Origin: Tubulanus polymorphus
Lineage: Eukaryota > Nemertea > Palaeonemertea > Tubulaniformes > Tubulanidae
Length of the DNA: 64,000 bases
NCBI RefSeq assembly: GCF_964204645.1
Contig: NC_134025.1
Coordinates: forward strand, 27,868,001-27,932,000
Direction: 5' to 3'
The notes under the pieces are model-generated. The model was not told the DNA's origin. It saw only the letters and a list, made by a program, of their open reading frames with translations, and did no database searches. Shown here one piece after another: positions 39,032-59,000 of the stretch (position 1 is its first letter; every line of letters starts with the position of its first letter). Both the position numbers and the translations under genes were made by a program.

Positions 39032-40231
39032 CTTTCTTCAACCTGAAATAAATACATCCATCCATCCAATTCCAAGACAATTATGGACAAAGGGCAAAGG
39101 CTGGTAACTTTGTTGAGGAGCGAGAGCTCGTTCGAACTCTTACTGAGAAATTTCAATAACTTACATCGCTAATTAAATAAAGTTTAGTCTGTCTAATATT
39201 GGGATCGGTTGAATTTTTGTTGATTTGACGTTCGAAGCTACCGCGATCGCACTAATTACGGCATAATTTCATCAGTGTTGTCTGTATCGAATGGTTCAGA
39301 ATCACCTTTAGTTCTCAACTTCAGTTCACTTATCAGGTTCGAGTCCAATCGTGTCCGCCCACCGGCAACTTTGATGCATAATTATTTGGTGTCTGGTGTC
39401 TGTAATTCGTTTTGTGTGGCTGCCCAGGGTGGGTTTTTGAATTATTTGATATTTTAGAATACAAAAACTATATGAAATTTTAAAACTGTCTTACTACACT
39501 GTGGCCTTGGCAATTAACAGACTGTCCGCTGTAGCGCTGTAGCGTGAGGTGCTGCCACTAAGCTCAACGTTAACGGAATTTTCATACACTAACATAAGTC
39601 GACTCTGGCAATCTACTAGGGTTACGGCACAGTCCCATGTCCGAGAAACGCGAATCAATAAATGTGGAGCTGTTTACATGTGTGGGTGTCTCATGAAGAT
39701 TAATTTCAATTATTACTAATTAAAGAGTGTCTGATCGCGTGAAATTCTCACATTGTTGATAACAATTAATTTAAAGTTAGCCCTTTATCCAATCCAAGTG
39801 AGTGAAAATGATTCCCGATACAATAAGACTGACCGTATCATCATCGAACTCAAATTTAAATACAATTTATTGCACCGAGTGCACTCTAGTACCTAGCCGT
39901 CGTTCCACAAACAACAGCGAAGAGGGAACCGTAACAACGTCTGTTATTCAGACTATCTTATATTCGAATGTTTTTTTCCAGAACTACTGTTCAGTGTCAA
40001 GTATAAATTAAATCTTTCTGTTCAATATCATAGGGGCTCGTATCAGAGTTGTAGGTAATGTAAAAACGATAATCTGTTAATCCAATGTATATAATATACT
40101 ATATACATTGGATTAACAGATTATCGTTTTTACATTACCTACAACTCTGATACGAGCCCCTATGTTCAATATAGTCGTAGAATCATATATAACTAAATTC
40201 ATTTTGTTATGTTTAGGTTGGAAGAACAATA
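39032..40231. promoter_or_regulatory. Head-to-head spacer between M18BP1 and RBM34
   Basis: About 1.2 kb between divergent start codons. It contains a non-coding RBM34 exon boundary (acceptor GTTTAG at 40211-40216) and a 136-bp palindromic element. No core promoter motif was identified. Confidence 0.35.
40029..40164. mobile_element. Perfect foldback element with 8-bp target duplication
   Basis: 65-bp arms (40029-40093 and 40100-40164) are perfect inverted copies with a 6-bp spacer. TTCAATAT flanks it directly on both sides (40021-40028 and 40165-40172). Ends read CATAGGGGCTCG. An 8-bp duplication fits hAT or P superfamily elements. It sits just upstream of the RBM34 coding start, probably in a 5' UTR intron. 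Confidence 0.9.
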
Positions 40232-42273
40232 ATGAAAGATTACAGCCATGGTGGTGTAGCTGGACTTGTGTCAAAAAAGAACAAGAAGAAGAAAAGCGAT
40301 AAATCGCCAGGGAAGATGAAGATTGAGTCAAACACAGAACTGCAGTCTTTATTCAGCGATGAGAACTTAGTCAAACAAAAGGCTGAACAGAAACAATATG
40401 AAATTTCGGTATCAAAGGCTGCTGAAATGAAAGTGAGAAATGAAAGTGATTTGAGTTGCTATTCATTCACTGCCCCTATTGATGTTGTTAGCACCGTTAT
40501 AAACTTGTATTGTAGAAAGAGAAAAAGAAGAAAAAAGAGAATAAGATAGAAGAGGTCGCAGCGGAAGAAGGATTCTGTCCACCTACAGGATATCAGCACA
40601 TCAGTTTGCAGCAAAATCAGAAAAAGAAAAAAAGACGTTTTGAATCGACGTAAGAATCCTGGGCAGGCTGGCATGATAGCATTTTCCTAAACTTCTCCTG
40701 CCTGACGTACATTATTTATTTTAGTGGTTTAGAAGATGAGGATGGGATGTCAAAGAGGATGCGGCATTATGAAGATGAAATTGGCTCAGAAGCTGCTCGC
40801 CGAAGGTTGAAAAATAAAGACAAAACTGTTCAGAAAGTTGATCCATGCACTATATTCGTGGGTAACCTACCCATAAACTATGATAAAAAGGTACGTCGCT
40901 GTGTTCCAAAATCTAAAGTCTGGCCTTTCATGTTATATTTTTAGTCAACATTGTTTTCTATTTTTAGGATATTAAAAAGATATTTATGGAATATGGAGCT
41001 ATCGATAGTTTAAGGATCAGATCTGTGGTAAGTCTGTACGATATGACAGTTATAAGTTGTTGTTCTATGTCAGAGATCATGGATTATTCCATTATTTATC
41101 ACCTAATATTTGTTAGGTTCCATCAGAAGTAAAGCTTCCAAAGAAAGCTGCCGCAATTACGTAAGTGAATAAGCGATAATAAGTTAATATCTAAATATGC
41201 CATTTGTGGTTAAGAAATTTGTATTGTCTTATCTGTAACTGATCACATTTTAGGAAGAATTTCAAGAAGGAATGTACGTCACTTAATGCATTTGTAAAAT
41301 TCAAGACTGAAGAGTCTGCACAAGAATCGCTGAAAAGGTAACACTTCAGATCTTAATCATACCATATCCTCAGATATCATGAAGTTTTCAGTAGCGAATT
41401 CTGTTACATGAATATGTCTTCTTCTAGTAATGGGTTGTTGGTTGATGATCATCACATACGGGTAGATCTTGTTACCAAGGCCAAAGCTGTAAGTGCATAT
41501 TAACAGTTTCTATCTGCGTACATGTAAATTTGTTGGCTCGACATTTTGAACCAATGATTTGGCTGTTTGTTTCAAATTTCAGTTAGACCACAAACACAGT
41601 GTATTTGTAGGAAATTTACCATTAAGTGAGTAAATGTATCAAATCTTTGTGTTGTAAGCTTATGTATTTCTTTTGCTTGATGCAATCAATTTATTATTGG
41701 ATCTTTACCTTTTCAGCTGCAACAAATGACGAGGTCTGGAATTTCTTTGAAGATTGCGGTACAATTACGAATGTTCGTCTTGTACGTGATAAAACATCAA
41801 ATTTAGGAAAAGGATTTGGTTTCGTGACATTTGAGGTAATTTTATACCAGTTCGAGTCTTAGGAACTTCTCGGTGATATTTTTCGAGTGACTGGTCTGTT
41901 ATTTATTGTTTTATAGGATGTCAGCTGTGTTGCATTAGCAATGAAACTGAATGGTGGCGAGTTAAAAGGGCGTAAATTGAGAGTCATGGCATCGGTTAAA
42001 AAACAAAAAATAGTAAAGACTGATAAAAAATCTAGAGTACCCATGAATAAGGTCAAAGGAAAACGTGGATCAAGTGCTGTTAGGTCAAAAACAGAGAAAC
42101 CGAAAAAACAATTTAGTAGACCAAGTAATGCAGCGCGTGGCAGTTTCCATAAACCTAAAGTTATCAATAAGAAGAAAAAAGACGACAAAGCGAAGAAAAT
42201 GAAGCAGTTCAGAAATAAAAAGAAGTCTCAGAAAACAAAAGGTGGTTCAAATAAAAAAGGAAAGAAGTCATAA
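40232..42273 (+). CDS. RBM34: RBM34 (Nop12-like) nucleolar RNA-binding protein
   Basis: Ten exons, 40232..40432, 40516..40649, 40725..40890, 40968..41027, 41117..41160, 41254..41337, 41428..41488, 41583..41625, 41717..41835 and 41917..42273, 422 residues. A Lys-rich N-terminus leads to two RRMs. RRM1 has RNP2 CTIFVGNLP (about 152) and ends with DDHHIRVDLVTK. RRM2 has HSVFVGNLPL (about 255) and RNP1 KGFGFVTF. The split of RRM1 over five small exons and the spacing of the two RRMs match RBM34. A very basic C-terminal tail (Lys/Arg/Ser) is typical of nucleolar ribosome-biogenesis factors. The stop is followed at 42292 by AATAAA. Confidence 0.93.
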
Positions 42274-42291
42274 TGTCAATCTAATTGTTCG

Positions 42292-42297
42292 AATAAA
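42292..42297 (+). terminator. Poly(A) signal of RBM34
   Basis: AATAAA 19 bp after the stop codon. Confidence 0.6.
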
Positions 42298-43806
42298 ATA
42301 ATTCATATTTAAGTCTGATAGTTAGTTCTAAATAATTGAGGAAATTTTCGGCAGCCAGTCTGAATATTCAATGAACAAATTTTGGGACGTAATGATGGAA
42401 CCCATCTTGAATACCGATTCATTGTTCAATCCTCCTCGTATAGTGTCCAGTCTGTAATTGTAGCGTCATTTATACCATCTATGAAGAAGGGCATTGTCAT
42501 ATGTCGTCCTCAGACTTAGGAAGGGACTGACCTTAGCTGGAGCTGCATCAATGTCTGTCAATGAAGTAAAAACACACAAGTTTAGTGCATCCTACGACTA
42601 ACATTTTCTAGAAGAGTGCAGTTGACCTTATCAAGAATACTTGCGCTGTAGAAGTTAAAATTATTATCTTTGAGAAAGAAGGCCCGAGGAAAAGATATCA
42701 AACGCAATACATTTATTAAATACAATACTTTATTGTTGACCACAATAAACATGGTTTGTTACATACATACATATAAAGGAAACATGCGTAAAAATTACCT
42801 ACATTCATACTATACACTGTACACACTACAGAATGACTGCAGTACATCTGTCTATCCCTAAAATAGTCAATTACCAGTGAGCTCATATTGACTGAATGAT
42901 GTTAGTCAAAGATGAATGTTTACACAATCAAAGTACAATTAGTTCTGCAGACGACGACTGCTCAATGAGAATATCCCCATCCTCTCCTCGTATAGAAAAT
43001 TTTTACAAGGAATCAAAAAAATTGTAACTAAAAAACAAAACTTCATCAAAATTTAGAAGAAAAAAAAACATCTCGCATCACTCTAGATTCATATCCTAAA
43101 TAATCTAAAAGAGCATTTGGCTTTTAATTTTGTAACAATTTACGTTAATTCACTGATTAAAAAATTCATATGTTAAATTGAATAAATGCTGTTTAACACA
43201 AAAATCGTGTGTGATACAATGAAGCAAAGAATAAGATGCACAGGAATCTATCCTTTCAAACAATATAACCGACAGGTCTGCATTATAGGAAACTGGCCTC
43301 GTAATAAACCTGTAAATAGTTCAAAGCAAAACATTTATATACAGAACGCCCAGTACCACGCTAAGTATTGTAGCTGTCGAAACAAGCTATCAACTTAGCT
43401 GCCTTATTCAACACATCATACCAAGAAGGCAGGAGACAACAGTGATCAGTCTTGAGGTTCAACCTCAACTACGCAAACATAATCATCATTACTATCCGTA
43501 TGTACTGATATAACGAGATAGAAGTGCAGTCGGGTTTCATTCAAATAATCAATTGTACAATAATCAAGGGTTTTTATTTAACAAACATGCACTGTTTTTA
43601 CCTGTTATTGGTCAACACTAAAACACAATATTTTATTTACACAGTGATGATGAGCTGTACTTGTAGTACATGGAAATAAACATAAAGTCTCTTTCTTGAA
43701 TAAATATCCAGTATTTTCGTGAATGAATTTGTTAAATAGTTTTGAACACACAATGACTCGTCGATGAAGAATGAATGATGAATTCCGATGTAAGAATGAT
43801 GATCCA
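42298..43806. other. Tail-to-tail spacer, likely APLF-like 3' UTR
   Basis: AT-rich, no exon recognised. It lies downstream of both RBM34 (plus) and the APLF-like gene (minus). Confidence 0.4.
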
Positions 43807-46800
43807 TTATGTTTCTACGGGAGTTTTTTTATCCTCGTCAATATTTGATTCGTCACCAGCAGCAGCAGCAGTAGCGTCTTTACTATCAGTTTTTGATGAA
43901 CTATCGTTTAATTTCGCATCCTTTTCTTCCATTTCTTCATCTTCTTCCTCGTCTTCGTTATCAGAGGTTCCTAGAAAATATGAGGTAACCGTTATCAGAA
44001 ATACTATAACCCACAGATTTGACGAGTATAGGCTTAACCAAAAATTCATAGTTCTAACTGATACAAAGAAAGATAATCCAAACATTCTTCGAAGAATTCT
44101 TCCAAATCCAAAATACAGTTGACGAAACCAAGTTGTCAAATTACTAACCATGACCTATGTATGAAATGTAACTTATCCATGATTAAACTAAATATTTGCA
44201 TGGAACATACCTTTCATTTTAGTCGGGGCTGCTGATCGTTTAGGTCGAGATGGTTTCATTTCGTCTAAATGCTTTTTCTGATTTTTTCCTCCTTTCTTTA
44301 CGGGAGTTTCCTCTTCGCTTTCACCCTCATCGTCATCTTCTTCAGCATTTTCTTCGTAGTCAGAATCACCGGGATGACCGAACTCTTTAAAATGGGCAGG
44401 ATTTTTTCTGCAATTGTAACACCCATCAGTAAATACCTCGGGATAGGGGAAAAAAAGCCATAGCATGAGAAAATGTTGATATTAGACTAAACTTACCTAA
44501 AACATTTTTTACCGTATTGACAGGATTTTCTCGGGCCGTCGTCGTCCTCATTTTCGGACGCTGAATCGGAATCTTGCTGTTGTTTTTTCGCGGCGACTTC
44601 AGCAGCTTTCGCAGCAGCGCGACGTTTACTCGGTCGTGGAATATAATCATCGAAATCTTCGTCGTCTAATTCACTATCGCTGTATCGTTTTTTACCCTTC
44701 ACTGCTCGACCCGGTGGTTTACGACTAGGCGTTACTACCGCTTTTGGCCTTCCCTGTTGGAAAATACCCGATCAATCAATCTATCGGTATGAAGAAAACC
44801 TGATACCAAGTGCTAAATTGTCCCCTTATCTTTACCAGCACAGTCTTGACATTGTTTCTTTAACATTCCATGCGATTTTTGAATTACAGCAGACCCTGCT
44901 TTATCAGGATTAGTCTAACCCCTGAACTGTTCATTGTAGCTACCCCTTTGTTCATGTGTTCAATTACTTTGGCGAATTTTGAACTTTTTGTCATCTTTCA
45001 AAACAAGGATTTATGTGTTTAAAATCTAATACAGACACCATTTGATTGCACAATCCAAATGAAGCGGGTCTTAAGTACTCTGGAATTGAATATGTCAAAA
45101 ACACTGAAGTACTGAATGATGACATTACCCTTCGTCTACTTGTATCTTTAGTCGGTGTTTTGCCTCCCTTTTTGCCGCCTTTCTTGGTCGTCGGTTTTTC
45201 CCAGTCACTGGCTGAATCTTCATCCATCACAAAATCACTGTCGTCGTCGTCATCTCCCTTTTTATTCGACGGAGCTTCGTAATCTTCGTCTGATTCACTC
45301 ATTTTTTGTTCTTCATCGCTTACGTAATCATCTCCTAAATCACAATTCAATTCAATCATTAATACACTTAATTAATTAATTCTTAAGTCAAGACGGATAT
45401 TTTCGTACGTACCATATTTCGGTTTATTTTGAGACGCTTTTCGCCCTGGTAAACGTCGAGGTGGACTATCATCATCACTCTCCTCTTCATTGTCGCTTTC
45501 ATCTTTTCTTTTTCGACCTTTCACAGCGCCAGCTTTTGGACGACCTCGTCCTTTGCCTTTAGTTTTTGTCGCGCTATCATCGTCATCGCTGACATCGTGG
45601 TCCTTCGTACGAGAAGTGGGCGCTTTACGAACTTTCTTTTGTGGTATCACCTCCTCCTCTTCATCTTCAATATCATCATCACCTTCTTCCTCCTCTTCGC
45701 TTTCTTCTTTCTTTTTATCTGAAATTTCATCGACTCACGGTACATTATCAACACGTCCAAACAGCAGAGGTTTAGAAATTGATCCAATGCCTCTTTCTTA
45801 TAATTCATGATTTAGTTCGATATTCCCAATTAAATAAAGTGAATTAGAAATTCAGTTTACATTTCTTCGAGTTAACCCACCTTTTTTAGCATCTGTCTTG
45901 CCTTTTTTCGCTGGACCAGAACCTCCCATCCAATCAGGGAGCTTACGTTTCTTATCCAAAGGAAGGGCAACTTCTTTTTCAGTATTTTTAGCAGCCTATG
46001 AATGATTACATATCATGAATAAGTGGTTAGATCATCAATCTTAACAGCGTAGCTTAAGTTTTTGATAATTCACGTCTATGCCAAATACTGACTTCATTTG
46101 TTTCTTCAATGCCATCATCTTTATCTTTATTCGATTTATCCGGTTGTTTCGCAGCTTGCTTGACGTCTAAATTGGGAAGAGTGACATCACTTTTATCAGA
46201 ATTACTAGCAGTCTCCTCAGCATCTGGTAAATTTATACAGCATAATTTAATTTAAAAAAAAATACACACGCTATCTATATTCATACCCGAAACTTGCAGA
46301 TTACCTTTCGTTTTTTTATCTTTCATGTGGCCATTCTCTTGTGTACCATCCACTTCCCTATAAACAAAAACAAAACTTTCAATACTCCCTTCAACACTAT
46401 AATATTCACGCAAGCTAGTGATGACAGGACATACTTCTTCTCTGTGTTCGTATAAACTACTTTGAAGAAATATTGATCCGGTAATAATCCAAAAACATCT
46501 CCGTCGCATAAATCGATAGGTACATTGATTGGCAATGTTACTTGGTCACTGGTGTTTCCTAATTTACGGAAATAACAAGGGTTCGTATGAATCTGAAAAA
46601 TTGAGCAAATAGAAACAAATTTATACAAATATACAAATTTATAGAATTTTTTATATCAAACGCAACCAAGATGATCACAGGCACTTACCGGTGTTAATTT
46701 CAATTTTCCACCTTCCTCCACTTCAAGACAAGCATGTTGTCGTGACACTTTCTTATCAGGAACCTGTAAATATCATTGTATCCTTGACTTGTTGTCATTA

Positions 46801-46935
46801 AACTATTTCAAGTGAATCAGAGATACAACAAATACTCACTCTAAGATAGGGTCCTCTCCCGATAGTCGTTTTACCGAGAGAAACATTAATTGGTTGATCA
46901 ACACCATCAAGCGGCTTCAGTTGTACCCCAGACAT
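43807..46935 (-). CDS. APLF: APLF-like DNA-break repair factor (FHA, Ku-binding motif, PBZ)
   Basis: Eleven exons, complement(43807..43970, 44211..44407, 44497..44753, 45129..45334, 45413..45718, 45881..45995, 46093..46223, 46305..46357, 46435..46592, 46689..46763, 46840..46935), 585 residues. An FHA domain lies at about 1-110 (TTIGRGPYLRVPDKKVSRQH; IHTNPCYF), for phospho-XRCC1/XRCC4 binding in the family. KKRKLPDWM at 186-194 matches the Ku-binding motif of APLF. One PBZ poly(ADP-ribose)-binding zinc finger has C458, C464, H471 and H477 (CQYGKKCFRKNPAHFKEFGH). Between them are long Asp/Glu/Ser tracts with AT-hook-like pieces (GKGRGRPKAG and RRRGRPKAV). The acidic C-terminus fits the histone-binding tail. 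Vertebrate APLF has two PBZ fingers and I see one. It is head-to-head with ABCC10. Confidence 0.88.
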
Positions 46936-47918
46936 TTTCAATTTATAGGGCTGAAACGGTATTGAAAATTAACTTATGTTCGGCCTATAGCTATTACTAC
47001 ACTTTCAAATTATCTCCTCTCAAGGTTCCTACACTTCTTGTAGTAGCTTAAACATGGTATTGGTGTATAGAAATGTGACTTGGTGTAGTGTAGGTAGTTT
47101 TCAATTGCTTTTCCTACCGCCGGTTGAAAACCACTAAAACAGGAGGGTGGGAGGTGTTTTTTACTGGAATTGACTTCTTCCCCCAAACATAGGGCTAACA
47201 ACATACAATAGGAATAAGAAAGAGCCCCACAAAGCGGCAGAAATAACTGGTAGCGCCCCCTATCCGTACCCTATTCCCGATCTGATGATCGTAGTTCACA
47301 ATCTAAAACGAGTTATTTTGCACATAAGCCGAGAACTAACAATAAATCGTATCTACCTTCAGATAGACAAATTAACGATCAATTCAATCACTCGCAAATT
47401 TTGCAGCTGAAAGAATTCAGATACAGAATATTTGGAATTTCTTCGTGAAATTTTTCTAAATCGAAGACAAAACCTAAGACGCCATTACGCCGTCTCGTTA
47501 GAGTAGCTGCCGCGAGGAGGCGCCATTTTACGGTACTCCAGAGAACTACAGGCGGCGCCACTATACGGTTAGTGAGCAGGTACCAGATGACAGCTACTTA
47601 CTTGTCAAAATGACTTGATTCTATCCCAAAAATCTACCAGTTTATTGGTGCGTTTGTAATTCAAGATAGCCATGAAATGTAAATCAAACGTTACATGGTA
47701 ATAATTTTCATTTCATAATCATTTTGATAATGAGAGCTGATTGAACGGTTTAACTTCTTTTATTCCACTCCAAAAAGCAATTCAAATCAATTCAATTATT
47801 TAAATATTCATTCTCATTCTGTAAATAAGGATATTGATGAAAGCCTACAATCACCATCATCGCCCTTGTTCCCTTTGTTCGTTTAAACTTATCTGTACAT
47901 CTGTTTGCAGAATTGAAG
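46936..47918. promoter_or_regulatory. Divergent promoter region, APLF-like / ABCC10
   Basis: About 1 kb. It has a CpG-bearing patch around 47470-47575 with GCCATTTT (47522-47529) and GCCATTAC, which resemble YY1-type sites. An acceptor (TTTGCAG) directly precedes the ABCC10 start exon, so ABCC10 has a 5' non-coding exon here. Confidence 0.4.
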
Positions 47919-54452
<6,534 letters not shown>

Positions 54453-56051
54453 ATAACGCACAAACTGATTTTTCATAGAGGACACATGGACTGTTTATTG
54501 AATGATTCGTTTCTTCGTTGTGTAATTTGATTATTATTTCTCATGTTCACCACATTATGTGCTAAGGTTGTGGGATATGTGCAAAATTGTACGTACAACT
54601 GGGGCTTTCAATAAGTTTTCCTGCCAATGTAGTAAAATTAATCCTTAGTGTAACAAAACATGCCAGTAACTTTACATCTTATGTAATTGAGAGTTTATGC
54701 AATGCTTATTAACGACTCTCTTAAAACCCCTTCAAAATTACAATATTTTTTATATTTATTTGTTTTGCTTATTGACTTGTATGATGTAATTGATAATACA
54801 CATGTACAAGTACAATGTTTTTAGTTTTACTTTTATCTATTGCTTAAGCAGATTTTTGATCTCGTTTTAATGGTTAGTATACAACTTCATGCAACTGTCA
54901 ATGTGTATCGCGATTTAAGGTTTTGTAGAATCTGTTATTTGAAATGGATTCGCAGCCCATAGCTGTAGTTTTCTTCTAGTTTTGTACTTGATTGAATAAT
55001 AAGGTGTCTTCCTTTAAAACTCAAAGAACTCTTGTTTCTCGATTGATCTCCCATCCTGTATTCGTTCATCAACAACAGTATCCAATGACTCAAAACCAAG
55101 TATGCCAACAGAGAAATGAACAGTTTTAGGTTCATATTTATTAATTTATTACCACAGCCTTCTAAAAACAATCCTTGAATTTACACCACAATCAAAATCT
55201 TCTGTTGATGTCTTCCTAAGTACCGGTAATGATGAACTCGTGCCCACATGCATATAAAAATACATTATCATTGTTCGTAGCTCCTACTTATTTTAACACA
55301 TTCTATAATTGCACCACTTCATTTACATGTCAATAAATCACAGAAAAGAACTGTCTAATGCGAAACATTGGTAGACTAGTTAATTCTAAGTGGCAAACTA
55401 CACAATCAACTAGGAAATTTTCTGGAATCATGAGAGTTATCAATTGAACATGATAGTCAAATAAATCTCTACAAATATTACAGTACAGAACGAAGTCAAC
55501 CAGAATAACCATTGTGTATTTTACTAGTAAACGCAATAAAGGGAAATAATACTGAAAATCCAAAATTTAGAAGAAATCAAACTTAAGCAGTTCGGTGCAG
55601 TGAAAAACTAAACTTTGGTACAAATGGGTAGGGCATAATTTAACTAATTGCAGGGGCATAGAAAATATATATGTACATGATTTGACATTCAACATTCATT
55701 TGACATTTACAATTCATTTCAACAGAGGTTTTTGGAAAAATAAAATTACGAATAAAAGGACATTAGCGGATTAAAACAACTCGGTAATTTGCTTATAACT
55801 TTACATTCCATATATTCATAATTTAACGAGAAAATATAGGTCAAATTAATTTTTGATTGAAACATATGGCGTAGAATTTTAACACATCATTTATTAATTT
55901 TGATTAAAAACAATAAATCGATAAATAGTGATGTAATTACATAAAACTTGCAGGATTAGTTTTAACCTGGATGCACATCTCAATTCGGCAAGACTGGTTT
56001 AAAAGGAAACACGTGTTCATGGAAGAAATGTCATCTACAACGCTGAGATCA
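54453..56051. other. Tail-to-tail spacer, ABCC10 and ADSS 3' UTRs
   Basis: AT-rich, no exon or repeat recognised. Short open frames on minus show no family features. Confidence 0.5.
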
Positions 56052-59000
56052 TTAAAACATTTCGATTATACAATCTCTAGCTTGTCCAACTCCAACCCAT
56101 TTCACTGAAAAATTATAGATAATCATTATCAATATTTTCATCATCTATATCCGCTATACTTGATCTTGTTTACAAATATTTACCTGGTACGTTAATAACT
56201 TTCTCAACAGTTCGTATGTAATTTTGTGCATTGACGGGTAAATCATCGAATTTACGAGCACTCTCCGTCGACGTTTTCCATCCGGGACACGTGATATATT
56301 CAATAGTTACATCGTCGAGATCATTCTGATGAGCTACAACGAAATTCAAAAACATTCTCAATACACTGTAGCTTACTCTCTATCCATAGATAACAGTCTA
56401 TCAACTCAATACCTGGAAAATCTTCAATTTTCTTTCCGTCTTTCAGATAACCAATGCCTATTTTCACTTCTTCAAATGTATCCAAGATGTCAAGTTTTAA
56501 CAACGCCAAACTGAAGGATAATACAACAGGCTTCAGAGTAACGCTGCATAATTACCGAGCCAACACAATTACATCTTCTACATAGAAGATCAATAACTTA
56601 CGCGGTGAAACCATTGATCATGCATGAATATCTCAACATGAATACATCCAACCAACCGCAACGCCGCTTTCGGCCTGTCGTCGTGCCATATTCATGTCCT
56701 CTTTCCTGTAATTCTCTGCCTAGATCCTTTAATAAAACATCCCAATTGTTTTAACCCTTTGGCACCCAGGAAGCTCATGATTGTACATAAAAAATCAGTT
56801 TGTCGTTGAACTTACATTAGTTAATTCAGTAGGGAAAGCACCACCCCCGACACGAGTCGTATAAGCTTTCACTACACCGTAAACATCGCCGATAACGTGA
56901 GGAGGAATACCTAAACCTGTACATACACCGCCTATACTACAAGATGACGACGTCACGAATGGATAGGTTCCTGAAATAATAATTCATGTTTCAATAGACC
57001 GCATTAAAGTATTCCTTGGGCCGGAATTAAATATACAATGTAGTATTGAGTACGGCCTCAGAACTTACCGAAATCAATGTCTAACATAGTAGCATTTGCG
57101 CCTTCTATAAGAATGTTGGTATCTGGATTCTGAAGAACTTTGTGCATATAGCTGATAGTATCACAGACCATTGGTTTAATCAACTTCTGATATTCCTGTG
57201 CATGAAAAAATCAATGCTTAAAAAACCTACTAGCTTTTTTAAACAAAATCAGATTTTTAACAGTTCCATACCCTAAGTTTTTCGAGTTCATCTTCAGTCT
57301 TGATTTCTAGACCAGGGTACATAATTCGGTACTGATTGGCAAGTGTCAAATATCTGTAACAAAGATGAAGTATTGCTTCGAACTGTTTTTTAATACTAAT
57401 TCAATATGGATTAGGTTTAAGTAATTGCACTTACTTTTCTTTAAACGTATCGAAATCAGAAACTAAATCAATAACTCTCAATCCATTACGAGTGGCCTAG
57501 AAAGGAGATATAATCAATCATACAATTAACGGGTTCCAATTATGAGTAAATACAATACTGATATGTTATTCAAGACATTTACTTTAGATGAGTAAGTAGG
57601 GCCAATCCCTTTCTTTGTTGTACCAATACTGAAATTGAGGAAAACAACGGAACAATATAAATATTAAGTACTTACAGTGCCACTTGCATATATTTATAAA
57701 TAAATCTGGTGACTTATAAGCCCGTTGAGGGCTGGGTAGTGTTGAAATGTATACATTATGTTTTGGTAAAGAAGACTTATAACTACATGTCACAATAATA
57801 AAATAAATATACAAATATACATACATACATTAAACAGTGGTTTGTTTTAAAAGGTTCTTAGTTGTAAATGTATATCACTTACAGTTTGGATCCCCTACCA
57901 ACTTCCTGGAAACCATCTACCGCTTGATGGAAGTCAAACACTAGAAATAAACATAATGGGAAGAATTTCTTAATAATTTAAATACTTTCTAATACAATTC
58001 AAATGAAATGTTTATCCACGTTCATAAATCACTTGACTTTAAAAAATGGGATTTTAGAATAATCAATGAACTTCTAATTCCAAATTTCTAACTGTATATA
58101 TGTATAAGTATATGTTTGAGGATTTATTGTAAAAAAGGCAGTATTGTGTAATATACAGTATTGCAGTGTGTGAATACTGTCTGTTAGTAACTTGAGTGGC
58201 AGGGAATAGTACCTACTGTCAACACATGGTCCATTTGTGATAATCAAAACATTATTCATTAGAAATACAATGAATATTAATGAAATTCATCACCATTCAA
58301 ACAGTAGTTATTTCATACCATCTGTTTTCATCGTTGGTTTTTGGTATCCGCGAATGAATGATGATTTTCTCCACATTACAACTGAAATATCCAGACATTA
58401 ACGCTAAACTTACCCAAATGTGCACGGCTGGATATCATCAGTCGATTTTTAAGATCTGTCATTCCTTTGCCTTCAACTTTAGCGATTTCATCGAATAATC
58501 CGGGCAGATGAATCACTACTCCATTACCTGAAAACAGCATCTAATCATTCATTCAACACATACAAATAGCTGTTTACTGTAAATGCGTAAATAAACACAA
58601 TCGATAAATAATCATTATGACATTGGATTCGTGTATGAATGATATTGATTAAAGTACATACCAATAACGGACATGCTTTTTGGGTTGATGACTCCACTTG
58701 GCAACAAATGGAAGTCATAAGTCATCCCATTAGCCACAACTGTATGTCCCGCATTGTTACCACCCTGAAAATTTTGTCAAATATGATTTACAATTTTCTG
58801 AAGTTATTCGAAATGAATAAATTTGTTCTATCAAGATTTGAAATGTCGTGATTCACAGAGGTAGACCAAAATAACGAGACTTTGATGATCTTTGAAGCGG
58901 CTTGATATGTCTACCGGTAACTTTTTATAATTTATTAGAAATTCTTAAGGCATAGTAGTGGTCTATAAAATCCTATCACACATGAGCGAGCAAACAGCCT

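Noticed and set aside
39325-39370. tRNA-like GGTTCGAGTCC
   Set aside because: No matching acceptor stem or D/anticodon arms could be formed around it.
45490-45810. Ser-rich plus-strand open frame
   Set aside because: Reverse complement of the acidic exon of the APLF-like gene. Repetitive Asp/Glu codons read backwards give Ser runs.
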